Part shown: positions 33,293 to 43,076 of the stretch, one piece after another
How positions within the stretch are numbered: position 1 is the stretch's first letter
Layout: every line of letters starts with the position of its first letter
Assembly (NCBI GenBank): GCA_016110215.1
Contig: JADWQD010000026.1
Span: 1 to 64,000, forward strand
Source of the DNA: Capronia americana
Lineage: Eukaryota; Ascomycota; Eurotiomycetes; Chaetothyriales; Herpotrichiellaceae
Reading direction: 5' to 3'
Length of the DNA stretch: 64,000 nucleotides
Position numbers and translations under genes: made by a program
Notes under the pieces: model-generated
The model's input: the letters and a program-made list of their open reading frames with translations, nothing else
Told to the model about the DNA's origin: nothing
Database searches by the model: none

Positions 33293-33817
33293 TCATTGTA
33301 TTTGGGAAGGATACAGCGCTGCAGTGCGATGGTTAGCCACTGCATGCCAAATAATCGGCGCACTCACAAACGGCCGTTGCTTCCGGCCCAGAGCGACTGG
33401 CCAGGCCCGTCCCGATTGCGGCTCTTGAACGTTCTTTCTGTTGCTGATACGAGGGTTGCGTCCGGTACTGCAGGTCTTCTTCGGGTTCTTCAGTTCGGAT
33501 CTCGGGATTTGTCGTTCGAAGTAGAGGCCGAAATGGACTAAAGGCGCCTCCAAACAGAATCTCCAGCCAGATTGCGTCTCTCGACCCGCGCTGTTGTGCT
33601 GGCAGCATTGCCCAAAATGCCACAGTCCATATGCAGCAGACCAAAGTGGGCAAACGGTTAAAGCACCTGCTGCTGGGCCATTGGTTGTCTGGTGAGCCGA
33701 AGACTTTTTGGCCTCTTTAGCCCTACCTAAGCGAGCCTCAAACGGCGACGGCGGCACCCACTTGACATCAAAACTTCTGCAGTACTTCTGCATCCACGCA
33801 GCTCGCAACGTCCGCAA
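33293..33817 (-). CDS. Possible small gene upstream of the membrane protein, unrecognised
   Basis: A 174-residue open frame runs here on the minus strand. A second open frame over 33333-33653 gives a more protein-like reading with a hydrophobic stretch (CIWTVAFWAMLP) and a charged, Glu/Arg-rich part. A GTGAGT donor near 33365 and a CTGCAG acceptor near 33319 would join the second frame to the SLYPSQIQ end at 33293. I could not link it in frame to the large membrane protein. It may be an independent small gene or noncoding. Confidence 0.25.
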   Translation of the reverse strand: MRTLRAAWMQKYCRSFDVKWVPPSPFEARLGRAKEAKKSSAHQTTNGPAAGALTVCPLWSAAYGLWHFGQCCQHNSAGRETQSGWRFCLEAPLVHFGLYFERQIPRSELKNPKKTCSTGRNPRISNRKNVQEPQSGRAWPVALGRKQRPFVSAPIIWHAVANHRTAALYPSQIQ

Positions 33818-33911
33818 ATCCGAGTGTCAAGGTCTGTGCAGCCTGAACAAGATATTAGCATACGACAGATGTTGTAGTTCTGTTGGCAACGAACTGCTTC
33901 CTTCCCCTAAA

Positions 33912-34739
33912 ATGACATGTCAGAGGGCTGAGCCTGTCGCTGTCATCCTTGTGGTGTTGACCTTCACTCTTGCAGTAATGGCAACGACGAATCTGAACAG
34001 TGTCGACATGAAGAGAGACATGAGCAGCCCTGCCCTGGTCGATCCAGTGACCATGCCGGAATGCCTTTTCAGCAGTTGCTGGCACTACGATGCCCCTCCT
34101 CCGCCCATTTGTCCTCTTGTCCATGGTCCTTGCGCCAACAATTCCCAGGCATCGGACAACGGCGGCAGCAAGTGTGGCATGGAACAGTACACCAAGGAGT
34201 GCTACTGTAACCTGAAGACTGGTCTATCCTGTGCGTGGAGTTGTAGCTGGACGGTGTGGTGGGACACGGAAGACTGGTTCGCCAAAATCTGTCCGGATTC
34301 CTCAGCACTGAGATTGGACTTCTCAGGCTTGCCAAGTTGCGCACGAAATTGCATCGACGATGCGAGCTTTGGGTATGGGTGCCTCACACAATCCAGCAAC
34401 TGTTTCTGTTCGAATGGCGATCTGTTTGGATGCCAGGACAAATGCAGCACTCAAGAGGAATGGAGACAGATCGAAGAGTGGCTGCAGGACGCCTGTGATA
34501 TCAGTCCGACAAATGCCAGGTCGGCATTGCAGCAAGGGTACTTCTATCTTTCATCTGAGCCCAGCGCTGGACCTTCAAGGGAGTTCGGACCGCCTAGTCC
34601 CGCCCCTCGGAAGCCCTTAGCATGGGGCGAGGAATTCATTCTGGCGGTCATTGGCTTGACGGTGTTCGTAGGTCTTGGAGTGTGGATTTACCACTGTGTG
34701 GCAGGAAGAAAGCGGCGGCAGCGCCATAAGCTTGCGTAG
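33912..34739 (+). CDS. CFEM-domain single-pass membrane protein
   Basis: 275 residues from ATG 33912, chosen because a signal peptide follows at once (VAVILVVLTFTLAVMA). The middle has two Cys-rich parts. The second shows eight cysteines in CFEM order: LPSCARNC, GYGC, NCFC, GCQDKC and a final C in LQDACDI. The first part (CPLVHGPC...CYCNLKTGLSC...CSW) may be a second, divergent copy. After a Ser/Pro linker comes a transmembrane helix (FILAVIGLTVFVGLGVWIYHCV) and a short basic cytoplasmic tail (RKRRQRHK), so this is type I membrane rather than GPI-anchored. CFEM proteins serve as surface receptors, haem/iron binders or virulence-related wall proteins. The role here is unknown. Confidence 0.8.
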   Translation: MTCQRAEPVAVILVVLTFTLAVMATTNLNSVDMKRDMSSPALVDPVTMPECLFSSCWHYDAPPPPICPLVHGPCANNSQASDNGGSKCGMEQYTKECYCNLKTGLSCAWSCSWTVWWDTEDWFAKICPDSSALRLDFSGLPSCARNCIDDASFGYGCLTQSSNCFCSNGDLFGCQDKCSTQEEWRQIEEWLQDACDISPTNARSALQQGYFYLSSEPSAGPSREFGPPSPAPRKPLAWGEEFILAVIGLTVFVGLGVWIYHCVAGRKRRQRHKLA

Positions 34740-34784
34740 CTTTGACGCCAATGCCCTGGTGGCGGCTTGGGTGAGCTCCAGAGC

Positions 34785-36614
34785 CTAGACAGGCAAAAGT
34801 CGCGGATCCGGGGCAGCAGCGCTGTTTCCAACTCTGGGGAAGGTGAAACGGCTTATCTTGTCGAAATCCGGAGCCTCTTCATGAATCCAGACACCGACGG
34901 ATCTGTGGCCAACTGAGAATAATCCAAATCCTCGAGAGTCAATCACAACCTCCCTGTCGTCCCAACAAAGGACATCCCTCCACTTCTCACCGATGTGCTT
35001 GTGGCCGACAAACATCCTCTTTGATTGTCTGTCCCAACTATTGGTCATGATGACAGCGAGTCCGGCTCCATTGGACCTGGACTTATGCCCTAGCCTTGTC
35101 CAGCCAACGCAATTGCTTCTGTCGAAGTACTCCCTTTGCGGGCCATATGCATAGAGCTTGCGCGCGGCAATGATCCGTGCGAGTTTTCCTCCGCAGGCTG
35201 GAAGACGAGGCCGGGGGCCATGGTTCCCAAATACATCTCCCCAGAAGACGCAGGGAGTGCCGCCGTGCTCTCGAAGCAAGATAAGCGCATACGCCAGTGG
35301 AATGAACCATTCCTCCACCGGTGCCGCAAGAGATTGTGTCTCTTGCGTGTCGTGATTGGCGACGAAGGTCTGTCAAGTTGACATATATCAGCTGCGGCAC
35401 TCAGCGGAAGGACGATCATTAGGAGAGACTTGCCACAGCATGGGCATGATCCCTTTGGACCAGAGTCCCATCGAATACAGTTCTTAGATCGTCTTTTCGA
35501 CCTTTTGAGAAATCACTGAATGTGTACACCAACTGGACATCGAAAAGATTCAGTCTTCCGTGGAATCTTTTGATTACCTTCTCCAGGACATCAGTATCCG
35601 TGTCCCAGTATTCCCCAACATAGAACAAGTTGCCGCCGTGAGGGACGACTGTGTCGAGATGAGCGATAAAGTCGGCAATGAATGAGAGAGAGTAATGCTT
35701 GATCGCGTCCAAGCGCATGCCGCCGAGACCCAGTGTGGACGTGATCCAGGCTCCCCAGTTGAAAATGTCGGTCCGCACGGCGGGATGCGAGTGATCAAGG
35801 TCTGCAAACATTCTGTTCGAGTCGAACGAGCGTGAGTAACCGCTTCACGAAGACCTTCCTGTAACACGAGACGGAGTTGGATTCAATCGCTTACAAGTAG
35901 TCATAATTTCCGAGCTCCTTGCTGACATCGTGTGCCCAGTCGCTCCGTTTGCCTTCGCCGACGAACTTGAAGATGCCATGATCCTTCCTGCGAGAGTCAT
36001 AGTCGACGCCGGAAAAGTGTGTCCAATTGTACTTCATGTCCGAGTGCTTCGTACCACGACCAGGGAAGGTGAATTTTGTCCATGTCTCGAGCTCGTGCAC
36101 TTTCGAAAGAACCTTCGTCCGATCTAGGGGAGAATGTATGAGCTCAGTATTGGCATTTTCTACTGGGAATCAGTCGCCACTCACCTTTCAGATCTACTTT
36201 GACTCCCCAGCTTGTCTCCTTTGCATCCGCGGCGGCTTTGTGGTTTAGCACGGCATCCCACAGAATGCCTATGCCGAGCTGGTTTGCTTTGGCGCAAAGG
36301 CTCTCTAACTCCAGTTTGCTCCCCCATCTGGTCCTCGAGGGCTTGCCGTCGTTCTTCGCGTCGAATTCGCCTAGGTCCCAAAGATCATAGATGCCATAAC
36401 CAGCGTCGTGGACCGAGGTGGCCTTGCAGCCCGGCGGAATCCAGACGTGAGAAACGCCGATGGCAGAAAGATGTGGTAAAATAGACTCGAGAGCAGCGTA
36501 GTAGCTTGTGCCCGGGCTGCTGCCGTCGCTCGCAAGACTGGGCAGGTACCATTCGAAAGCCTGAAATATCGTTCTGTTCCCATTCAGGTTTCTCGGCTCT
36601 TGAGAAGTCAGCAC
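34785..36614 (-). CDS. GH13 alpha-amylase, intracellular type
   Basis: Hydrolyses alpha-1,4-glucan. Four to five exons. The N-terminus at 36614 (MLTSQEPRNLNGNRTIFQAFEWYLP) has no signal peptide, matching the fungal GH13_5 intracellular amylases that resemble bacterial liquefying enzymes. Conserved regions: VWIPPGCKATSVHDAGYGIYDLWDLGEF, region I DAVLNHK, region II GGMRLDAIKHY (nucleophile Asp), region III FYVGEYWD (acid/base Glu) and region IV FVANHDTQ. The C-terminal beta-domain ends at 34785. Such enzymes are linked in fungi to cell-wall alpha-glucan synthesis or internal glycogen turnover rather than starch feeding. Confidence 0.9.
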
Positions 36615-37351
36615 AGTTCAAACGTTCGTAGGTTCCACCTCGCACTGGAAGGCTCCTCAGCCGTGATGGGCAGAGCAAGCAGAACAGAACGAGATCGAGA
36701 ATGCAGCCAGCCTCATCTCCCTACCTTCTAATCCCGGGGGCCTTTCACCGCCACTCAACGACCTCACCAAAGATGAAAGACGCTGCATAGCGACAGTCGT
36801 TCGGAGAAAGAGTCTGACAAATTTCAACGGCTTCAACGGTTGGCGCCTGGAATTTAGACGATGATGTCACTGATTCAGACCGAAATTCGACGAAGAGTAT
36901 ATTAATCAATCCTGAATGCGAAAAAGATGATTTCAATGATATGAAAGGATGAAAGAAAGGAAGAAGACAATGGAGGCAGCCTAGGAATCGACTATGAAAT
37001 ACGAAATGTTGGCTGTGAGATGCAACACTGAAAGCGGGCTGACTGGGGCCAAGAAAACTTCAGTCAACAACCAAATCAATACACGACCTGATCCACACTG
37101 TGTCCTGGCATTGTCAGGTTGCGCCGCCTCTGACAGAACACCGATGCTGAAAGGCTACGACAGGAAATGTTTGAGGTTGATCGCTTTTGCCGGTTTTCTT
37201 GAAGCCTCAGGTCTGGAGGACGTGCCAGTCCGAACTGCGGCACACTGCGTTTGACAGCGAGGCTGGTTGCCAACCTCAGACGTGCCACCGTAGTGTGATA
37301 TCCAGAGCCCTTGGCTAGCACACGCCATGGAACCTTTTCATGTTCCCAATA
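36615..37351. other. Intergenic, amylase promoter and transporter 3' flank
   Basis: About 740 bases. It carries the amylase 5' region. No additional gene is supported. Confidence 0.45.
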
Positions 37352-39137
37352 TTAGAACTGATATTTGAACTCTGGCGACCTGTCCGTGAACTCTCCCGCC
37401 GGAGTAACCACGCCTTGCGCACGAAGCTCTTCTTTCTTCGCTTCGCGTTTCTTGTAGAGCACTCTGAGAATGTTGAAGATAATAAACGCGAAGGCCAAGC
37501 TCCCCAGGGACCAGGAGTGACCCAGCACGAAATGTGGCGCATCGGTCGAGGCGTAGATCTGTCCGGAAATGATACCACCAAGATTGGTGAGTGTGAGCTG
37601 TGTCCCTGAGTGGTTGTCAGCGTATATGTGGCTCAGGCAGAACGTGTTCACTTACCCAAGCTGGCAGCCCTTTTGCCATCAGGAGCGACGTTACCCGATA
37701 GCCAGGCAATGTTGCCACCGGTACAAAGGAAGCAGGCCGTAGCGATCAGATAAGTCGCGAAATATTGCACTCCAACCGACACATCATCCATCCTCAGGAG
37801 AATGGCATATCCTGCAATCCCAATGGGGGCACAAACAACCATGATCATAAACCGTTTATGATACTTGTCCGAGATCACGGCTCCGACAGCGTAGACAATG
37901 GCACCCCAGAGGTTGACGGGGATCACGAGATACTGCGCTTGCTTGGTTGAATAGTGCAGCCCGTTCTTGATGATAATGGGCAGGAATGTTCCGAAACCGT
38001 AGAGGATGGTCACCACGGCGATCTGACTGACTCCATGTAACCACGTCTTGGTGTCCTTCCAGGCGAGTTTGAGGTCGTTCATTTTGTAGTGGCCATCGCC
38101 TCCAGAATACGACTCGGACAACTCAGCGCGGATCGCCATGATCTTTTTGTCCTCGTCGTTGAGGAAGTACGCCGTCTGGTAGTTCTTGGGGACTAGATAG
38201 ATGCACATAGCAGCCCACACGAGAGTAATGAGACCTTCCAGGATGTACAACCATCGCCAACCTGGATAGCCGGCGACGCCGTCCATGTAAAGGATTCCAA
38301 AGGCGATGAGCCCGCCGAAAGCGCCGGACAGAGCAGACGCAACTCCAATATGTCAATTTCTGGAAACCCTCGGCGAGCAGGATTTCACTTACTGAAGAGA
38401 TACGATATCCTTTGAGCCAACTCTTCTCTCCGGTACCAGTTCGCTAAAAGGAGGGTCATCGAAGGGAACAAACACCTGTTTTAACGAGTCATTTCCTAGT
38501 TCTGGTCATCCACACCGATAACTTACCCCTCAAACCAGCCGAGCAAGATTCTGCAGACGCAAAGGCCAGCGAAGTTCTGGATAAATCCCATGCACATGCA
38601 AACGAGTCCCCAGCAAAAGGTGATGATGGGGATAACTCGGTGGAACTGCAGCCGCTTGACGTATAGTGATGTCGGCAATTCTGCCACCACGTAGGTGCAG
38701 TAGAAGATTGAAACTGCGGTCTGTAACCCAAGTTAATTATCCGCCGCGAATTTCCAGGAGCGGAGAGGACTTGCGTTGAGTTGGTTGCCGTGTAATCCGA
38801 TATCGTCAGCCATGCCTTGTGTCGCGGCAAACCCGATACTGCTCTGTTATTTAGCCTCCATAGACCGAACAAGCATGACTGAAATGCCGGATATTCTGGT
38901 CAGGCCGGAACAGCGTTTCGGGGGCACTCACTTTCCACGATCAAGGTAGCTGATGAGCATGAGAATCATCATCACCGGTGCAATATAGAGATCAAGCTTG
39001 CGCCGCAACTTCGCTTCTTTCGCCGCGAAGTCGACTGCCTGTGCCGAAGTGCCATTTTCAGCATACTCCTCGAGCTCAGCCTTTTGCTTCAGCTCCTCAA
39101 GAGGCTGCTCCATCGTGGTTTCTTGATTCTTTTCCAT
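37352..39137 (-). CDS. MFS transporter, Dal5/allantoate permease (anion:cation symporter) family
   Basis: Proton symporter for organic anions such as allantoate, nicotinate, pantothenate or other carboxylates. Start at 39137 (MEKNQETTMEQP) after rejecting an in-frame ATG at 39188. The charged N-terminus leads to KLRRKLDLYIAPVMMILMLISYLDRG, the hallmark first helix and YLDR motif of the family. Later exons give FYCTYVVAELPTSLYVKRL-like, GFIQNFAGLCVCRILLGWFEG, YPGWRWLYILEG and the C-terminal half with NLWGAIVYAVGAVISDKYHKR. The tail KKREAKKEELRAQGV ends at 37352. About six exons. Its neighbour is the tandem carboxymuconolactone-decarboxylase-like gene, suggesting a shared substrate. Confidence 0.9.
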
Positions 39138-39868
39138 GGCCCGGACGTAGGGTGTGTTTAGAGGTCTCAGTAAACAGTGTGTCTGCACTATAGAAGGTCT
39201 CTGGTCTCGAAGATCTTCTTATGATGCTTCAGCCAAAAGTTGGGGTATCAGGTCTAGAATCAAACCACGTGGGGATATCCCATGCCCAAATCTTTGTCGA
39301 GTGGATATCTCCAGCTCAGTCGGATGCTTGGGAGTGGTTTTCCTACTGTAGCATGAGATACCGGAGCGTTGCATCCCAGGCGGAATTCCGGGCAGGGATC
39401 TCGAGATGGGCGGGCAAGCCTGTCTACCAACAATTCCTCATAGCCTTCTATCTGACAGCCAAGCCGGCCGTAGTCAGTGGCTTGCAGATCAATCCTGGAG
39501 CCATTGGTGGGTGATACCGGCAGGTCGGTGTGTTAAACCTTGAAGCGGACAAGCTCAGAAAGCAACCTTGATGACCGGCAATTGCTTAGGGTGGCCCGGT
39601 GGCCTTGCAGCAAACTCGGAGCTCACCATGGAAATGAGGTTGGGGTTTCTCCAATTAACATCTGATCCCTTTGGAGAAAGTTACCGAAGTCAGTGTTGTG
39701 AGGCCTTCCCTACACGGCAACGGCATTCGAACCTCACACCCTCTTTCACCGTGGCACGTGTTGTTATACCCGTATGCAGGTTGGAGTGCTGATTGTGACA
39801 GCCACAGTGGTAATGCTAGAGATTGATCTTACCACAGAAGAGGGATAACGTCCACCTGCTCAGCTTCG
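39138..39868. other. Intergenic, symporter promoter
   Basis: About 730 bases. It contains the symporter 5' region and the 3' flank of the next gene. A tRNA-like TTCGAA piece near 39730 on the minus strand does not form a T-arm stem. Confidence 0.5.
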
Positions 39869-40725
39869 TCAAACCTTGGCCAGCCGCTCCGCCAGTATGG
39901 GCGCGGCAACGTTGGACGTGTGCAAACTGAGCTGGGTTGCGATCTCTAAAACTTCCATTATTTCCTCAGGCGTGCCTCCGTATTTCAGGACGTTCTTCAT
40001 ATGCAATTTGAGGCCCGGGACATAGAGATGCGTGGCGGCCGCGTCGAATGCACAATACACCAACTCTTTCACCTACGGGATTTGTCAATAGGAGGGAAAT
40101 CGCAGGGAGTCATATTGAGACAGACCTTAGGTTCCAGGACACCACCCCCCTTGCCTGAGCCGTCCACATCCTTCAGCCAGGGAACAGAGGAGAAGTTGAG
40201 GTATGCCTCGAAAAATTCTGGGTCGAGTGCCAAAAAGTCTTCCCAGAAGGTGTGCCAATACCCTCTGTTCTTGGTGAAGTCTGCCTTCAGTTTCTCTCTT
40301 TGGGCATCAAAAGGCTTGCCTGCGGTCGCGTGTGTCTCATAGATGCCCTCCTCTTTCATCACTTCCACGAGGAGCGGCACTCCGATGTTACACGCGTGTA
40401 TCCCCAGTGTGCCCGTCAACTCAATGACTTCTATTATCTCTGCAGGTGTTGCTCCCTCTTTCAAAGCCGCATCAATGTGTTTTCGGACACCCGGTGCGTA
40501 GAGATGGGTCGCGGCGGCATCGACGGCGATGGACATGAGCTGCTGGATCTTGGGAGATAGGTGGCGCTTCTTTTTAGGCGTGGCAATGAGATCTACGCTC
40601 GCAGCAAAGAGCTCGGGGCTGAGCTGTGCGATGCTCTCCCAAGAGTCATCCCACTGCTCTTCGCCTAATTGGGAGACAAACTGCGCCTTTAGTGCAGCGG
40701 AGTCCTTCGACGGCGCCATTGTCAT
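39869..40725 (-). CDS. Tandem carboxymuconolactone decarboxylase-like (AhpD-fold) protein
   Basis: About 268 residues in two exons, joined at EPK|VKELV after a GTCTGT donor. It contains two copies of the CMD-type domain. The first is MSIAVDAAATHLYAPGVRKHIDAALKEGATPAEIIEVIELTGTLGIHAC. The second is ELVYCAFDAAATHLYVPGLKLHMKNVLKYGGTPEEIMEVLEIATQLSLH. No CxxC of peroxidase-type AhpD is present, which favours the decarboxylase or lactone-ring branch, but activity cannot be read from sequence. The family decarboxylates gamma-carboxymuconolactone in protocatechuate catabolism, and fungal double-domain members occur in secondary-metabolite clusters. It is flanked by a carboxylate symporter and a lactonase-like gene. 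Confidence 0.85.
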
Positions 40726-41158
40726 GTTGGGTCGTTGTGACTGTGCTACTCAGAAATGTACCGCACCACTCAAGCAAGGAATTACCAAGTTTAAAGCATC
40801 CTGTCATCTGTATGCGACGGTATATTCGTCAACGTCCATCTCAGAGTGGAATTGGAGTATCGCAGCGGGCTTCATACGAGAAATCTGGTGTGGGGAAGGC
40901 AATGCTTTCCATTTCAAGATATCAACTCCACTCCTCTTGATCAGTATCTAGTCGGACCGGGAAAGAAAAGTTCAAGTCGAATAACTGGTAGGTCGCACGA
41001 CGGAGACCGCACCTAGGCAAATCTGCCATTCGCATCGTGAACGCTGTCTTTCACGCCAACTTGTTTCGAGGAATGCCGGACTCGAAATGTACCCCCGCGG
41101 AGATTGCAGGCGTTCTGTCCTGGGTATAATCATGCCGAAGAAGACGTTTCATCAAGAC
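40726..41158. other. Intergenic, CMD-gene promoter
   Basis: 433 bases between the CMD-like gene start and the stop of lactonase-like gene 1. No extra gene is supported. Confidence 0.5.
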
Positions 41159-42200
41159 TCAAGGGCTTCCAAAGAACCTCGAACGATTCTTCGGATCCTC
41201 TTCCCATTCAAAATCGTGCGCAAAGATGACCTCAACGCCGCTCTTCTCCAATTCCTGAATTCGCTCGATTGTCTGCTCGGCCAGTTTCTTGTCGGCATGA
41301 ATGCAACAGATGTGCCCGTGCTCATCGAACCACTCGCCTATTTGCCTCTCATTCCGCATAATCCTCCTGTCGTGGCAGGCATCTCCCGCCAGATAGACGC
41401 TGGTCGTCGGACCAGTCTTTGCAAGCAGATTGATGTGCCCAGGTAGATGGCCTGGAGAGTCGACAATTAAGAGACTGCCATCATGGAAAATGTCGAGAAC
41501 TCTAGGCAGATTCCCTGAGGCCCTCCATTCTTGGATGAAGTCTGGACCATTCGGATCGTGGACCTGGTGCTTGGTTTCTTCGTCCATGTCTTCGTAAGGG
41601 TTCGCAAGCTCGATGGTCCTTTCAGACGGCAACAGATCAGACTCAAAAAATGAGTGACTTCCTCGCAGCGACCCTTGTCCGTGCAGGAGAGCGTTCGCGC
41701 CGTTGCCGATCACAAATGTGCTTTTGGGAAAGTCTCGAGGCTCCCCGACGTGATCCCAGTGAACCTTGAGCTGCACGTCAGACACGCCTTCGTCGATCGC
41801 GCCGCCTACTTACGTGAGAATAGATAACGTAGTCAATGTCGTTCGGTGTCAACCCGCCTGCAGCCAGACTCGCCGTCACATCCGGAAGGGTCACCATGGG
41901 CTGCCTCGTTTCCACATGTTTCTGAATCGGTGGCGAATACCTCTTGGTATCGCGGCGGAGACCCAAATCAAATACGATCCTCGTCTTTCGATCGGTCTCT
42001 TGGTCTCGATGAATCACCAGGAACGACAAAGAAGGAACCGTCCTTCGGGCAGTTTGAGACGCCGGGTGAACAAAGAACCGTTCGGGAAGTGAGAAATGAC
42101 CCGCGGAAAGCGCGTAGACTTCGACGGTGGCTTCACATGGACTCTCTGGCGGCGACGGGGGCGTCTGCTGCGGATAGACGGAAGACATGCCGCCGCTCAA
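41159..42200 (-). CDS. Metallo-beta-lactamase-fold lactonase-like enzyme (copy 1)
   Basis: Two-zinc hydrolase of the AHL-lactonase-like group that opens lactone rings. The intron splits the metal motif. A GTAAGT donor after YSH and an acceptor ending CTCAAG rebuild SHVHWDHVG, the HxHxDH signature. Other ligands: His in DSPGHLPGHINLL, Asp in YLAGDACHD and His in IFAHDFEWEE. The protein is about 330 residues. It is a clear paralogue of the gene at 50.4-51.4 kb, sharing TVPSLSFL, VFDLGL, SHVHWDH, VDSPGH and GD(A/C)CHD. It is divergent from the C2H2 regulator, so a shared promoter is likely. Confidence 0.9.
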
Positions 42201-43076
42201 GGTGTAATGAGGTTATAGGATACACACCGGTCGTCGTGGACATGATTGAGGACACCCCCAGGCTTTAGAAAGGTCGATATTGATCAAGATCGGATTCCAA
42301 GCCGGTCCCACTTGATGGAGGCTGGCCGTTGGGGTAAGAAACATGACCAAATGCAGCCTTCAGGTTCGAGCTCTCGTCGTGCTTCTCCAATGAGAGGTGC
42401 AAATCGTGGGCAAAAGTCGAGGGATGCTCCCATGTTCCACATGGCCAGATCTAGGGCAAGGACTAAAAGTCGGCACGTCGAGTCGGTGACGGCCCTGCGT
42501 CTGCGGCCTTCCTTGGAAGTAGATCTTTACCGCACATGCCCTTCGGCCAGGCCGTAGGATAGTGATAATCACAAACTCCCAGGTACTGTAGAAGTTGAGT
42601 GACCACCGGTGCCTTAAGTCACGTCGTGAGTCCTCCCGGCGCTGATCAAAGTAGTCAAGCCACGAGGCAGCTCACATTCTGTGGCTGGCTGGGACAGAAA
42701 GAGGGCAATTCCAGCCGTACGGACGACTGCGACAAAAACATGCCTAGGCGGTGCGCAAGCCACCCGAGAAGTTCGCCCAATCGCTTCGGCAGCTCACGTT
42801 CTCTGTGCTTAGGGCCGCCCAGAGTCCCCCGGAGAGCCTAAGGAGCCCCGCACCGTGTGTTTCGCTTGGCCGTGCAGCCCCATGATTTCGCAGTGTCAGG
42901 TGCTTTTGGAACCCTGCACATGCGCCGCACTCTGGCCTCCGCAGAATCCCCAGAGAATCCCACAGACAAGCTACACTCAGATTTCTGTCCAGATACCGCA
43001 TTGGGCTTCCCCAGATTGCTGTCGAGTCTAGAGTTCGTTGGCCTTTTGTGACATAATGCCAGAGCATTGAGCTCCC
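42201..43076. promoter_or_regulatory. Divergent promoter, lactonase 1 / C2H2 regulator
   Basis: 876 bases between divergent starts. No convincing coding region lies within it. It is a candidate for autoregulated control of the lactonase block. Confidence 0.45.

Noticed and set aside
39720..39760. tRNA-like TTCGAA sequence on the minus strand
   Set aside because: The flanking five bases do not pair to form a T-stem, and no acceptor stem or D-arm was found.
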